Origin: a virus
Strand: one strand, 5' to 3'
IMG/VR virus record: IMGVR_UViG_3300028595_000028
Coordinates: 1 to 40,293 of that record
Length of the DNA stretch: 40,293 nt
This document shows positions 30,139 through 39,732 of this stretch, in pieces; position 1 is the first letter of the stretch, and each line of letters begins with the position of its first letter. The position numbers and the translations under genes were made by a program. A model generated the notes under the pieces. It saw nothing but the letters and a program-made list of their open reading frames with translations, was not told where the DNA came from and searched no databases.

Positions 30139-30599
30139 AAAAAGTAAAAGGGCTGAAGGTTGCGGAACATGGCGGGGATATAACCTACGAAAGGTTTGTG
30201 TCCTTTAAGATGTTGGCCCCGCAGTTTTGGGAGCGGATGGATTCTCCTCTCTGGATGAGCTATTACGAGGGTATTAAAGACTTCTTCAACAAGGGGGACT
30301 ATTGGTCAGCTATGCGAAAGATAGACGACTACGGCTTCGCTATAAAGAACGCAGAGGCTGGGAACGATGCCTGGGGGATGTGTTTCTCTTTGATTACTTA
30401 CGAAGAGGGTGAGGATCAGAAATCATGCCCTGATGAGTCGGAGATGCGAGCAAAGCTACAGAGGGCTATCGACACGGGGATAACCTGGAAGGAGGTTAGA
30501 GACGCTGTCATGGGTTTTATGAAGGCCTCTCCCGAAGTTTTCACGGATCACATTATAGCGAACGACATTCTAAGTACACAGAGCGAGGAAGGAAGTTAG
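30135..30599 (+). CDS. Tail assembly chaperone G-like protein
   Basis: A 154-residue protein coded directly before the tape measure and starting in an ATGA overlap. It is helical in its second half (RAKLQRAIDTGITWKEVRDA). By position and by the -1 shift site inside it (30512-30518), it is the G part of the G/GT pair that keeps the tape measure ready for tail tube assembly. No sequence family is obvious, as is common for these proteins. Confidence 0.75.
   Translation: MKKVKGLKVAEHGGDITYERFVSFKMLAPQFWERMDSPLWMSYYEGIKDFFNKGDYWSAMRKIDDYGFAIKNAEAGNDAWGMCFSLITYEEGEDQKSCPDESEMRAKLQRAIDTGITWKEVRDAVMGFMKASPEVFTDHIIANDILSTQSEEGS
30512..30518 (+). promoter_or_regulatory. -1 ribosomal frameshift site G GGT TTT
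   Basis: The heptamer GGGTTTT is in phase X XXY YYZ (codons ATG GGT TTT of the G frame). Slippage by -1 enters an open frame running to 30904. The -1 frame has a stop (TAG at 30497) just upstream, so the shift must occur between there and the G stop at 30597. Confidence 0.85.
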
Positions 30600-30904
30600 A
30601 GCTAATTATACAGAAGTACGGAGAGGCCGCACATTTACCAGAAGAGGAGAGAGGCGATTTACTTTTACAGATTGAAAAATTAGAGAAAGACGTTCAGATA
30701 AACCCTGCTGAGGTTCTTTACTCAGACGAAAAAGAGGAGATACTGAGTTACAGGGAAAAGGTGATGGAGATAGATAAAGACCGGTGGGATTATTTGTATT
30801 CGCTGGCGGGTAAGAAAGGAGAAACGATTGATACGTTAAAAACAAAGACAGTAAACGAACTACACCGATTTGCTGAAAGAGTGATAGAAGATGGCAGACA
30901 TTAA
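30512..30904 (+). CDS. T part of the GT tail chaperone (frameshift product)
   Basis: This -1 frame lacks its own start and is read by frameshifting in the G gene, giving a GT protein of about 256 residues (128 from G plus 128 from T). T is helical and charged, with LELIIQKYGEAAHLPEEERG and DRWDYLYSLAGKKGETIDTL. The stop overlaps the tape measure start (30891). The 30600-30890 stretch would otherwise be an unexplained gap without a start codon. Confidence 0.85.
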   Translation, partial: GFYEGLSRSFHGSHYSERHSKYTERGRKLELIIQKYGEAAHLPEEERGDLLLQIEKLEKDVQINPAEVLYSDEKEEILSYREKVMEIDKDRWDYLYSLAGKKGETIDTLKTKTVNELHRFAERVIEDGRH

Positions 30905-33092
30905 TTTAACATTTGGGGACGAGGGTTTAAATGACCTTAAGAAAGACCTGAATCAGATTCTTAAAATCTACCAGAAAATAAAGGCAGAGGTAGATGATAA
31001 GAATATGTCTGAGGAGTCTGCTGCGCTTAAAGCAAAGAAGATATATAGCGAGCAGCTGAAAGTTGAGAACTCGATCAAACGACAAGAGACCGCCGCTGAG
31101 AGGTTAAATACAAAACAGAAAGAGCAGTTAGGCATATTAGGCAAGCTAGAAAAAGAGGCAAGGGATTTTCGCAGCGCTATGAAATCGGCCCAATCTGAAG
31201 CTGAGTTTAAAAAGGCACAAACTGGATTAAGGCAGACTCAAAAGAGGATGCGTGACCTCAAGGACGCCACGAATACGTGGTCAAAGGCCTTGGGTAGTTT
31301 TCAGTTTAAGTTCAATGCTCTTGGGAATATCATGGCTAACGTCTTGAGTGGGGTTTCGAACAGGTTAAACTCCATTATTCGCGAGTTTATATCATTCGAG
31401 AAGATCATTCAAAGCAATCAGGCTACTGCAGATAAATACGATCAAACAATGGCTAAACTCCGTGGTGGGATCGACGCCCTGAGTCGGGCTATTGCCTTAG
31501 GGGACTTTTCGGGTCTGGCAGACGAGATGGAGCGAGGCGCGAGAGCTGCTGAGGATTACGCTATCGCCATGGATGTTTTGGGGGATACTCAAAACGCCCT
31601 CGATATTCAAACGGCTAAATCTAAATTAAGATTCAGAGAACTGAAGGAGGTAATAACCGACACCTCGGTAGAGAACGAAAAGAGGTTAGAGGCCGCCATT
31701 GAGGCTGAGGCCTTGCTTATCGGAATACAGGAAAAGCAAGAGGACATAGCAAAGCAAAGGGTAAAGGCTGAAATTCAAAGAGTTCAGACCACCTTCGGTC
31801 TTACAGAAGAGCAAGCCGGGCTGTATCAAAGGTTCCTGGAGAACTACGGACTTTTAACAGATGCACAGGTTACATCTTTAGAGACATTAGAAGCCAAGGC
31901 GGTTGAAACCATAGACACTGAAAAGGGGATGGCAAGGGCGAGGAGACAAAACATTTTGGCACAAGCCACCGGTGCAAGGATGGGAGACGTTAACCGAGCG
32001 TCTCAGGAGGCAGCCAACGAAACCATAAACGAAGGCCAAAAGGCTTTAGCAGATTATAACAAGGTGTCTAAGGAGCTTTCCGAGACGATAGGCTTTGATG
32101 TTAATCCAATAATGGAGGCGTTAGTTGGCACAAATGATGAACAAAGAAGGGGGATCGTTCAGAGTATTATCGCAATGGCTCAACAGATTGACCAAACCCA
32201 AGCTCTGAGAAATGAAAACAACAGGCTGATAGCTACCATTCAAACGGCTATAGAGGCGCAGGATAACCTTAACAGTAAAAGGGCGGCGGCTATTCAGATC
32301 GATCCTGATGATATTATAGAAGATATTCTAACCGATGCGGACGATATACTCGATAAATACAACAAAAAAACAGAAGAGTCAGCCCTGGAAAGAAACAGGA
32401 GACTAAGGGCTTTATTTAGGGCAAGATTAGATTGGGAAGATAAGGAACAGGAAAAAGCAGAGAAGAAAAAAGGCGAGATATTTGATGAGAGCCTTGCTCA
32501 AGCCCAAACCGCACTACAAGCCTTTTCGTCTATCTTCGAAGCACAGAAGCAAAAGGAACTAAACGCAGCGGGTGACAATGCAGAAGCAAGAGAGAAGATA
32601 GAAAAAGAGTACCTGAAGAAAGAACAGAACTTAGCCGTTGGTGAAGCATTGGTAAACGGGGCGGTAGGTGTTACAAAGGTACTAAGGCAGTACGCAGGTA
32701 ATCCTGTGGCGCAAGCTATATTCACCGCTTTAACAGTAGCGAGCACAGCGGCACAAGTAGCGGCAATAAAGGCTCAGAAGTTCGAAAAAGGCGGTGAGGT
32801 TGGAGGTTACTTGCACTCACAAGGGGGAACGATTATTGAGGCCGAGAGAGGGGAGTATGTTATCAATAGAAAATCAACCGCTAAACATAAGGGCTTAATA
32901 GAGGGCATAAACGAAGACGACCACGTTAAGATACTCTCAGCAATGGGACAGGATAGAAGGATAAACATCCAGACAGATCCATTTACTAAGAAGATTTACG
33001 ACTTGATGCGATCACAGGAGAGCTACGGGGAGACGAACGAGTATTACGTAGTTCAAAAGGGAACGCAAAAGACATTAATCAGAAAGCATTGA
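30891..33092 (+). CDS. Tape measure protein
   Basis: A 733-residue, mostly helical protein. It has long coiled coils (about 10-130, 250-300, 440-560, e.g. ARRQNILAQATGARMGDVNR in between), a hydrophobic helical part near 580-630 (LAVGEALVNGAVGVTKVLRQ, AIFTALTVASTAAQVAAIKA), and the typical Gly-rich end (FEKGGEVGGYLHSQGGTIIE) followed by GEYVINRKST. It determines tail length. The length suggests a moderate siphovirus tail of roughly 100 nm by the usual 1.5 Å per residue rule. Confidence 0.88.
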   Translation: MADINLTFGDEGLNDLKKDLNQILKIYQKIKAEVDDKNMSEESAALKAKKIYSEQLKVENSIKRQETAAERLNTKQKEQLGILGKLEKEARDFRSAMKSAQSEAEFKKAQTGLRQTQKRMRDLKDATNTWSKALGSFQFKFNALGNIMANVLSGVSNRLNSIIREFISFEKIIQSNQATADKYDQTMAKLRGGIDALSRAIALGDFSGLADEMERGARAAEDYAIAMDVLGDTQNALDIQTAKSKLRFRELKEVITDTSVENEKRLEAAIEAEALLIGIQEKQEDIAKQRVKAEIQRVQTTFGLTEEQAGLYQRFLENYGLLTDAQVTSLETLEAKAVETIDTEKGMARARRQNILAQATGARMGDVNRASQEAANETINEGQKALADYNKVSKELSETIGFDVNPIMEALVGTNDEQRRGIVQSIIAMAQQIDQTQALRNENNRLIATIQTAIEAQDNLNSKRAAAIQIDPDDIIEDILTDADDILDKYNKKTEESALERNRRLRALFRARLDWEDKEQEKAEKKKGEIFDESLAQAQTALQAFSSIFEAQKQKELNAAGDNAEAREKIEKEYLKKEQNLAVGEALVNGAVGVTKVLRQYAGNPVAQAIFTALTVASTAAQVAAIKAQKFEKGGEVGGYLHSQGGTIIEAERGEYVINRKSTAKHKGLIEGINEDDHVKILSAMGQDRRINIQTDPFTKKIYDLMRSQESYGETNEYYVVQKGTQKTLIRKH

Positions 33093-34795
33093 AATATACT
33101 TACGAAATATCGTTTAACGGTTCGGACTACTCCACGTTAGTCCCAGGTACTTCTATTCAGATGTCTGGCGAATGGATTGAGGGTACTAAGATATGGCGTG
33201 AGAATATCTCCGAGCTATTAATAACCAAAAGGGAAAACTCTACCGTTTACGGAACTTTAGAATCTTGGTTTACCGACGACACTAAATTCGAGACAAAGAT
33301 ATTCGTTAAGATTCTTAAAAGCGGGGTTCAGGACTCTCTGCATTGGTTCGGCGTTAAGTGGGGAACGATAAACAAGGAAACAAAGACATTTACGGTTCAG
33401 CCCATAGCACACGATTATTGGGGGCAGTATTTCGAAAGCACGAAGGACATAAAAAACAACACCTTAGTCCAGACTGTGAATTATCAATATTTCGACACTA
33501 CCCCACCGTATAGTCACTTGGGCAGGGTGAACAACGCTATAGAGCTTGAAGAGGCCGTTAAGCAGTTCGCTACGAATAAAAGCGGATGGTCAACGAGTGA
33601 TGTTGTGTCTACATTCTTATGGCAAGATACCTACGAGAGCGGGGCTTCAGTGGGGACTGTAAATCAAGTACCGAAAGATTATGTAACCGATGAGGCCTCT
33701 TCTTTGAATAGAGCCGGATTGGTGGCCCTTAGGGGAAAGAGTTTTAGTGATTTATTAGAGTACCTTCTAACCTTGAGAACCTACTGCTTCTTTGATTCAA
33801 ACGATAAACTGAGGTTTGAACACATTAGCTTTTTCATTGATAAGTTAGAGGATAACGCTGTTGATTTTTCGTCTTTAATAAGATCAGACGATGACGAATG
33901 GGGCTATGAAATAGAATCACTACCGACATCTGAGACTATTATACTTTCCAACGATGAGATAGACGACGATGATTTTGGGTCTAACAACATAACCTATTCG
34001 GGGACAAGAAACAGGCCAGACGCTCAGAGTTCAGAGTTTAGGTCTTCACTTAGGACATATTTAGGAACGAGTGCTGTTAATTTATCGGAAGATTTGTATT
34101 TAGTTTCAGCAACCAAGAATACCTCTTATGAGTTCTTTAATAACAACTTATTCAGGTTTGTTTCTGACGGCAACGGTTTAGACCTTCGCTCTATATCGGT
34201 GGGTCAAAACTGTGGTTCGAATGATTTCACTCTTTCTACATCTCTAAGTTATAGCTTGACTGTCTCTGCTGGGACTTTAACAGGTTCTTGGGATATGTAC
34301 TTAGAAACCAGAACCGGTAGTTTGAAGTCGAATAAAATAACAGTTAACTCTACAGGTCTTCAAGGGTTTACCCTGACACCTCTTGCAGGAGTGGCTAATG
34401 ATATTTTTTTAAAGATAGAAGCCAGGACGGCCTCGTCTACCTTTGTTGGGGCCATAGTTTTAGATGCGGGCGCTACGAGTACCATTCAAAATGTAGATGG
34501 ATTTATAGGCGGTACGACAAGGATAAACGGAGCCTTATCGGTTGGGAATATCATCGATAAGTGGTGGAAGCACGATCGGCTATCAAGGTCCGGTACATTT
34601 AACGGCTCGGATTACGATTTTGAGGCTACAAAATACAACTTAAGAAGAAAAGACATAAGAATATACTACTCAGGTGTTATTAATCCATTACACGGCTTTG
34701 ATGACGGTAATAGGATAGGAATGATAGATAAGTGGGAGAGAGATTTAGATACTGATTTTTACACGATTAGTTTACTATACCAAGAAGATGAATAA
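33089..34795 (+). CDS. Tail-tip/baseplate hub-like protein
   Basis: A 568-residue, beta-rich protein with a TTG start (overlapping the tape measure stop by 4 bases) that begins KYTYEISFNGSDYSTLVPGT. The next in-frame ATG is about 25 residues later and would cut a strand, so TTG is preferred. The middle contains SDLLEYLLTLRTYCFFDSND. In siphoviruses the gene after the tape measure codes distal tail or hub proteins, so this is a hub candidate. No named family is recognised. Confidence 0.65.
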   Translation: MKYTYEISFNGSDYSTLVPGTSIQMSGEWIEGTKIWRENISELLITKRENSTVYGTLESWFTDDTKFETKIFVKILKSGVQDSLHWFGVKWGTINKETKTFTVQPIAHDYWGQYFESTKDIKNNTLVQTVNYQYFDTTPPYSHLGRVNNAIELEEAVKQFATNKSGWSTSDVVSTFLWQDTYESGASVGTVNQVPKDYVTDEASSLNRAGLVALRGKSFSDLLEYLLTLRTYCFFDSNDKLRFEHISFFIDKLEDNAVDFSSLIRSDDDEWGYEIESLPTSETIILSNDEIDDDDFGSNNITYSGTRNRPDAQSSEFRSSLRTYLGTSAVNLSEDLYLVSATKNTSYEFFNNNLFRFVSDGNGLDLRSISVGQNCGSNDFTLSTSLSYSLTVSAGTLTGSWDMYLETRTGSLKSNKITVNSTGLQGFTLTPLAGVANDIFLKIEARTASSTFVGAIVLDAGATSTIQNVDGFIGGTTRINGALSVGNIIDKWWKHDRLSRSGTFNGSDYDFEATKYNLRRKDIRIYYSGVINPLHGFDDGNRIGMIDKWERDLDTDFYTISLLYQEDE

Positions 34796-35864
34796 GTTTT
34801 TAGAATTTCACGATAGCTGGACTAAAAGGGAAAGGCAGTACGATAGGGGAACGTGGGAGCCTTTACAGATGGAACAATTCAGATTGTTGCCTTTTCAGAA
34901 GGAGGTTAACGCCGCTTCGGATTATACGCTTTATCAAGTCACCGATTCTGGGGAAACGGATATAACGTCTTATATGAACGGTGTAACGTGGACTTCGGAT
35001 TATATCTTATACGATGGCTCTGTTTTAGATAATGTTTTAGACAGGGGCGTTTGTCACTTTAGGTTAGAGAACGGCTCTGATTATGCTTATTATTCTGATG
35101 ATGTTTGTGTGGGAGATGTTAACGGGTGGCTAAAGGGGTGGAGTGTATCAGCTGGAAGTCCCACTATATCAGGAAAGGATATAACATCGCTTAGTCAACC
35201 AAGCGATGAGGCTAAGAGTAATTATTTTGACGTTGAGAAAGGGGAGACACTTAGGCTAATATATGAAAGAACTTCGGGCTCGTTTGCCCCCTCTGTTTCA
35301 CTATACGACTCGGATGGCAATTTAGTGGCAGGATTGCCATCTTCTTCCGTGGGAAGTGTTAGGGTTCATACCGCAACTATTCCAAAGACCCTCAGGAACG
35401 CTTACTTGCTGTTTAGGGCAGGCTCTGGGTCGGACACAATAACCGCAAAGGGATTCGATCTTTACAAGTCTTACTCGGATAAGATGGTTAAAATCAAAGT
35501 ATCTTCGTCCGTGGACTACGGAGGTGTCTTGTATGGGTCGTGGGAGCAGGAGGTTTACAAAAAGGGAAACGTAAGGCGAAGCCCACGGGTTGAAAGCACT
35601 CAGATAGGCGAGGAGAGAAACGGCGAGGTAATTATAGAGAAAAGAATCTCTGCTGTTCGCTACACCTTCAAGTGTAAAGTAACTGAGCAGGAGTTCGAAG
35701 CGTTCGTCCATGCTTTGAGTGGTGAGTTGGAAATAACCGACCAAACCGGAAGGGTGTTCGACTGTAAGAACGTTGAACTATCAGACCCGACGTGGTATCA
35801 GGGCAACGGAATAATGGAGCTAAGTTTTGTTGATGAGATTAATGTTTACACATTGAATAACTAA
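34788..35864 (+). CDS. Tail-tip protein
   Basis: A 358-residue, beta-rich protein. It has an N-terminal region (NKFLEFHDSWTKRERQYDRG), a beta-sandwich-like middle with VCVGDVNGWLKGWSVSAG and SVSLYDSDGNLVAGLPSSSV (about 105-230), and a C-terminal domain with RYTFKCKVTEQEFEAFVHAL and TGRVFDCKNVELSDPTW. It likely belongs to the tail tip or distal tail complex. No family is certain. Confidence 0.6.
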   Translation: MNKFLEFHDSWTKRERQYDRGTWEPLQMEQFRLLPFQKEVNAASDYTLYQVTDSGETDITSYMNGVTWTSDYILYDGSVLDNVLDRGVCHFRLENGSDYAYYSDDVCVGDVNGWLKGWSVSAGSPTISGKDITSLSQPSDEAKSNYFDVEKGETLRLIYERTSGSFAPSVSLYDSDGNLVAGLPSSSVGSVRVHTATIPKTLRNAYLLFRAGSGSDTITAKGFDLYKSYSDKMVKIKVSSSVDYGGVLYGSWEQEVYKKGNVRRSPRVESTQIGEERNGEVIIEKRISAVRYTFKCKVTEQEFEAFVHALSGELEITDQTGRVFDCKNVELSDPTWYQGNGIMELSFVDEINVYTLNN

Positions 35865-36364
35865 TGAGAGTACCGGAGGAAAAAATAGGCGTTAAGCTGC
35901 ACGATAAGGCGGCAACGGAGATTAACCGAAAGTTAGGAGACTTACCTTGGCTGTGCAATAGGTTCGGGGTGGCTCAGATTTATGAAGACGAGGGCGGCTC
36001 GTTTCCTGGTATAACGGAGAACGATGGCAGCCTGAGTAATTTAAGAATATATCCTGAGAAGTCTGCCGAGGCTTTCAGCTTTCATCTTTACGAAAGCGCA
36101 GAGATATTAGACCCAGAAGAGCCTTATCATTTTGATTTAAGCATGAGCCTTTGTGTATGGGGCAATCTTCAAGAGATAGGTGATAGGGGTTATGATTATT
36201 CAACGGAGTTAATATTAGAAGTTATAGAGAAGCTCTCAGAGTCGGGTGCACAAGTTTTAGGCTACGAGATAGACTTTGATTTTGAGGGGTGGGATTATCA
36301 ATTTCTAATGCGTCCTAATTGGGGTGTTCAGATAGATTACACATACTTAATAACTAAATGCTGA
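35864..36364 (+). CDS. Tail protein
   Basis: A 166-residue alpha/beta protein. The central motif DPEEPYHFDLSMSLCVWGNL and the C-terminal EVIEKLSESGAQVLGYEIDF plus a RPNWGVQIDYTY ending resemble small tail terminator/completion-type folds, but this is a pattern impression only. It lies between the tail-tip and fibre genes. Confidence 0.55.
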   Translation: MRVPEEKIGVKLHDKAATEINRKLGDLPWLCNRFGVAQIYEDEGGSFPGITENDGSLSNLRIYPEKSAEAFSFHLYESAEILDPEEPYHFDLSMSLCVWGNLQEIGDRGYDYSTELILEVIEKLSESGAQVLGYEIDFDFEGWDYQFLMRPNWGVQIDYTYLITKC

Positions 36365-37074
36365 TGGGAACAAGAACGAATATAATCTGGGGCGGTTTAG
36401 CCTTTAGATCAAGACGAAACCGGTACTCCGCTCAGGGTGGTGGGGGGATACCCTCCGTGTTGGATGATGGGAATACGTTTGCATGGTACGACTATATGGA
36501 GAACGTAACAACTTCTGGGTCGGATGTTACCGAGTGGGGGGATAAAACCGGAAACGGGAATAATCTTACAAGTGCATCGCAACCGCCAGAACTTACTGAC
36601 ACTGGGATATTATTTAACGGTACGGATGAGGAATTAAGCTCCGGTGCTAAAACACTGAACCAACCAGAATTTATATATATGGTGTTTAAACAAGTTACAT
36701 GGGCTTTGAATGATTATGTGTTCGATGGCAGGACTACCATTTCTGGCGCATTAACTCAGGATGCCACCTCTGGTGAAATAAAGGCCGCTGCGGGTTCGTT
36801 TTCGGCGGCAAATTCAAATCTGCCGATTAACACATACGGCATAGTTCGGGTATTGTTCAATGGGGCATTGAGTAAATTAGTGGTAAACGACACTACTCCA
36901 ATTACCGGCGATTTTGGTTCTGCGAACATGAGCGGGTTTACACTTGGTAGACGTGGGCAGTCTACCAGATTTTCAAACATCGAGGTGAAGGAGATCATAA
37001 TAAGGAAAACCGCTGACACTGAACCGGACGAAACAGCCATATATAATTATCTGAAAAATAAATACTCACTATGA
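36358..37074 (+). CDS. LamG/lectin-like tail protein
   Basis: A 238-residue protein. After a short basic, Gly-rich start (residues 1-35), it is a concanavalin/LamG-like domain (FAWYDYMENVTTSGSDVTEW then GDKTGNGNNLTS; later SNIEVKEIIIRKTADT). The same kind of domain forms the C-terminus of the 1250 fibre (DRSGNGRT). It probably binds glycans on the host surface. It overlaps the preceding gene by 7 bases and the spike by 4. Confidence 0.7.
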   Translation: MLMGTRTNIIWGGLAFRSRRNRYSAQGGGGIPSVLDDGNTFAWYDYMENVTTSGSDVTEWGDKTGNGNNLTSASQPPELTDTGILFNGTDEELSSGAKTLNQPEFIYMVFKQVTWALNDYVFDGRTTISGALTQDATSGEIKAAAGSFSAANSNLPINTYGIVRVLFNGALSKLVVNDTTPITGDFGSANMSGFTLGRRGQSTRFSNIEVKEIIIRKTADTEPDETAIYNYLKNKYSL

Positions 37075-38693
37075 TAAACAGATCAATATCTAACGGGGAT
37101 TCTGGCTCAGATATTAGAGCTTTTTTAAACAACCACTTGCAGGTCATAGATGTGAAAAATTACGGGGCCGTTGGTGATGGCGAAACGGATGACTACGATG
37201 CTATAATGTCGGCTATTAATTCAAATTCAAATAAATTCGTAAGGATAGGCTCGAATGTATCAGAAGTCTATATTATTAGTAAACCGATAACACCACCATC
37301 GAACACATATTTAATCATTGATGGGACATTAAAAATGGAGGATGGTTACGCTGGAATCCCAATTGCGGAAGATATTTCGGCAGAATCAACAGAGGCAACC
37401 GTTACAGATGCGGGGGATTATTTCAAGGTGGGGCAATGGGTCTCAGTTACCGATGATGATGCTACAGCAACAGAGCGGAGGAAGTGGGGGAACACGGTAA
37501 TCATAACAGACATACAGGGCGACTTAATAACGTTTCAAGATGGATTTAGAGACTCTTACACCGTTTCATCAAACGCAACAATCGGCCACACGCAAAGCAA
37601 TATAGTGATAGATTCGGTAAGCAATGTTAATATTTTCGGTAATGGGTGGATTGATAATAATAAGAGCAATCAGGATTTATGGATTGAGCCGATAAGGGTT
37701 ACAGGTGGACTAATGGAGGAGGTCAGGGCCGGGTGCGGAATTTCCGTTTATGAGTCTGATCGTGTAACGATAGACGGGGTAAATATAAAAGATTCCATGT
37801 TACATAATCTATCGCTGTTTGAGGCCGATCAGTCTGACATAAGGAATTTATACGTAAAAAACAGCGGAGATAAGGGGGTGTTGGTGTTTAATGTTTCAAA
37901 ATCAAAAATACACGATATACGGTCACACGACTCCGGTGAAGACTGTTTCACCATTTACGCAAATAATACGGATTTAGTTGTGAGCAACTTGTTTCTAAAG
38001 GGGGCGGGGAGGAATGGACTTGGGTTATACAATAATGATGATAGTAATATAATAATATCAGACGTAATTGGATATTCCGCTCAGGTTTCCATTACGACAT
38101 CAAAGCAATTCGTAATGTCAAACGTGATGCTCAGGGGGTGTTATTTTGCTTGTAGTGGAACGGAGGATGCCGTATTTTACAACATATGTGTTGACTGTGA
38201 CGGAGAATTGATACCGGGAATGGGTTTTACAAATACAGCGAATGTGGAAGTTTATGGGGGATTTATTAAAAACGGGAAAATTGGATTATCCACATCTGGA
38301 AACACGAACTTATCAATAAGGGGAGTTAATATTTCTTCTAACCAAAAGGCGGTTAACGATTTAGGCACTGATATTAATACAAAAGTCACGAGGTGCCAGT
38401 TTAATGACAACAACAGCAAGGGAACCGGGTTTGATAATATGATATTTGCGGAGTGTAGTGGTGATTTACTCTCATTTAATAGTGGAACTGGGACTATATT
38501 AAACGGCAACACGTATATAGACGTTGCCCACGGGCTGGAGGTTACTCCATCGGCAACAAATATCAACGTATCGCAAGCGGAGTCGCTTGGGTCTGCATCT
38601 AACTTTTGGGTGTCCGATATTGACGATACAACATTTAGAATCAATGTAGACGTAGACCCCGGCAAGGACTTGACATTTAATTGGAAGATATAA
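37071..38693 (+). CDS. Tail spike with pectate lyase-like beta-helix
   Basis: A 540-residue protein. Its N-terminal anchor NGDSGSDIRAFLN resembles that of the 1250 fibre. VKNYGAVGDGETDDYDAIMS (about 24-43) is the start of a pectate-lyase-3 type right-handed beta-helix, which runs to about 470 with repeated (N/D)(I/V) strands. The end DVAHGLEVTPSATNINVSQA, ASNFWVSDIDDTTFRINVD is a phage fibre tip module. It may depolymerise capsule or surface polysaccharide. The catalytic residues are not evident. Confidence 0.8.
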   Translation: MINRSISNGDSGSDIRAFLNNHLQVIDVKNYGAVGDGETDDYDAIMSAINSNSNKFVRIGSNVSEVYIISKPITPPSNTYLIIDGTLKMEDGYAGIPIAEDISAESTEATVTDAGDYFKVGQWVSVTDDDATATERRKWGNTVIITDIQGDLITFQDGFRDSYTVSSNATIGHTQSNIVIDSVSNVNIFGNGWIDNNKSNQDLWIEPIRVTGGLMEEVRAGCGISVYESDRVTIDGVNIKDSMLHNLSLFEADQSDIRNLYVKNSGDKGVLVFNVSKSKIHDIRSHDSGEDCFTIYANNTDLVVSNLFLKGAGRNGLGLYNNDDSNIIISDVIGYSAQVSITTSKQFVMSNVMLRGCYFACSGTEDAVFYNICVDCDGELIPGMGFTNTANVEVYGGFIKNGKIGLSTSGNTNLSIRGVNISSNQKAVNDLGTDINTKVTRCQFNDNNSKGTGFDNMIFAECSGDLLSFNSGTGTILNGNTYIDVAHGLEVTPSATNINVSQAESLGSASNFWVSDIDDTTFRINVDVDPGKDLTFNWKI

Positions 38694-38872
38694 TGCACCT
38701 CATATCAAACACATCATATAGAAATGCGATAGTAGGCTCAGAAAATTATAATCGGATAAATTATTCATGGTCTGGGTTTAATATTGAAGAGGTGGGCGCT
38801 CCTTGGATTTTATCCGGTGGTGTTTGGGATGATGATAATTTTTGGATAGATACTGAAAAATGGAAAGATTAA
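38693..38872 (+). CDS. Small Trp-rich tail protein, paralogue
   Basis: A 59-residue protein starting in a TAATG overlap with the spike; the frame also extends to a TTG at 38681 but the ATG is preferred. Its ending (ILSGGVWDDDNFWIDTEKW) matches the end of the protein at 1087-1257. It precedes a BppU-like gene, while its counterpart follows one. Confidence 0.65.
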   Translation: MHLISNTSYRNAIVGSENYNRINYSWSGFNIEEVGAPWILSGGVWDDDNFWIDTEKWKD

Positions 38873-38878
38873 TAAATT

Positions 38879-39226
38879 ATGGCAACAAACGACATACGAA
38901 GAGCGGCAAGGATTGACATTAAGTACAACATAAGAGAATCCTTTTCATGGTCAGGAACTGTAACTGACTCAAACGGTGACCCGGTTGACCTTTCCGGAAA
39001 GACACTCATTTACTCCATCCGCACAACCGAAGGAGGAACGGCACTAACAACCATTACTGACGGTATAACCGTAAGTGGTGCGAGTAATAACATAGTCACG
39101 ATAAGTGCTGAATCGATCACCGGGATAGTGGGGCGGTCGTATTATCACGACCTTGAAAACACAACCGATAATGAAATGGTTTTCGATGGTAGATTAATAG
39201 CTACTTACGGGGCATATGGTGACTAA
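38879..39226 (+). CDS. BppU N-terminal-like protein, paralogue
   Basis: A 115-residue beta protein with SWSGTVTDSNGDPVDLSGKT, LIYSIRTTEG and SGASNN, like the protein at 750-1100 in layout and length but clearly diverged. It is probably a fibre/baseplate adaptor. It lies upstream of the membrane-protein module, whereas the left-end version lies downstream of it. Confidence 0.7.
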   Translation: MATNDIRRAARIDIKYNIRESFSWSGTVTDSNGDPVDLSGKTLIYSIRTTEGGTALTTITDGITVSGASNNIVTISAESITGIVGRSYYHDLENTTDNEMVFDGRLIATYGAYGD

Positions 39227-39278
39227 CTAAATACGCATTTAACAAATGAACAACAATGAACTAAAAGAACTATAAGAC

Positions 39279-39680
39279 ATGGGGTTAAACCTTAATATGG
39301 ATTTGAATAAACTACCTCACATTTGGCAGACCGTGATAGCTATGTTGTCGGGTGGGGTGCTAATCAGTGTCTCTGTATTGGGGGTATACTCCCGCATAAG
39401 CAAGAACCAAGCGCAGGATAAGATGGCGCAAGAGAGGCTTTATGACGCTGTAGAATCGATTAACGAGCGGCAGTCTGATATAGAGTATGGGTTGGGGGTG
39501 ATAATGGATTCTATTGAATCACAGGGAGGGGCAATACAGGACATGAAGTCTCTCATAAGGGGAGTAGATGGGCGGTTGGTTTACTACATCAAACACCAAG
39601 AGGATATGACCACCGAGCAGATACTCGATGCCTTTGAGATCGGGTACGAACAGGGTAAAAAAAAAGAAATGACTCCATAA
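39279..39680 (+). CDS. Small membrane-anchored coiled protein, copy 2
   Basis: A 133-residue protein nearly identical to the 2-403 product (few residue changes), with the same hydrophobic segment at about 17-40. Here the gene has a visible upstream region of 52 nt, A-rich and without a Shine-Dalgarno. It leads into the copy-2 module that ends directly at the amidase promoter. Confidence 0.75.
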   Translation: MGLNLNMDLNKLPHIWQTVIAMLSGGVLISVSVLGVYSRISKNQAQDKMAQERLYDAVESINERQSDIEYGLGVIMDSIESQGGAIQDMKSLIRGVDGRLVYYIKHQEDMTTEQILDAFEIGYEQGKKKEMTP

Positions 39681-39732
39681 ATGAACATTGGAGAAACCAT
39701 CAATTCAATATACTAATAGAGCCTATTAAGCC

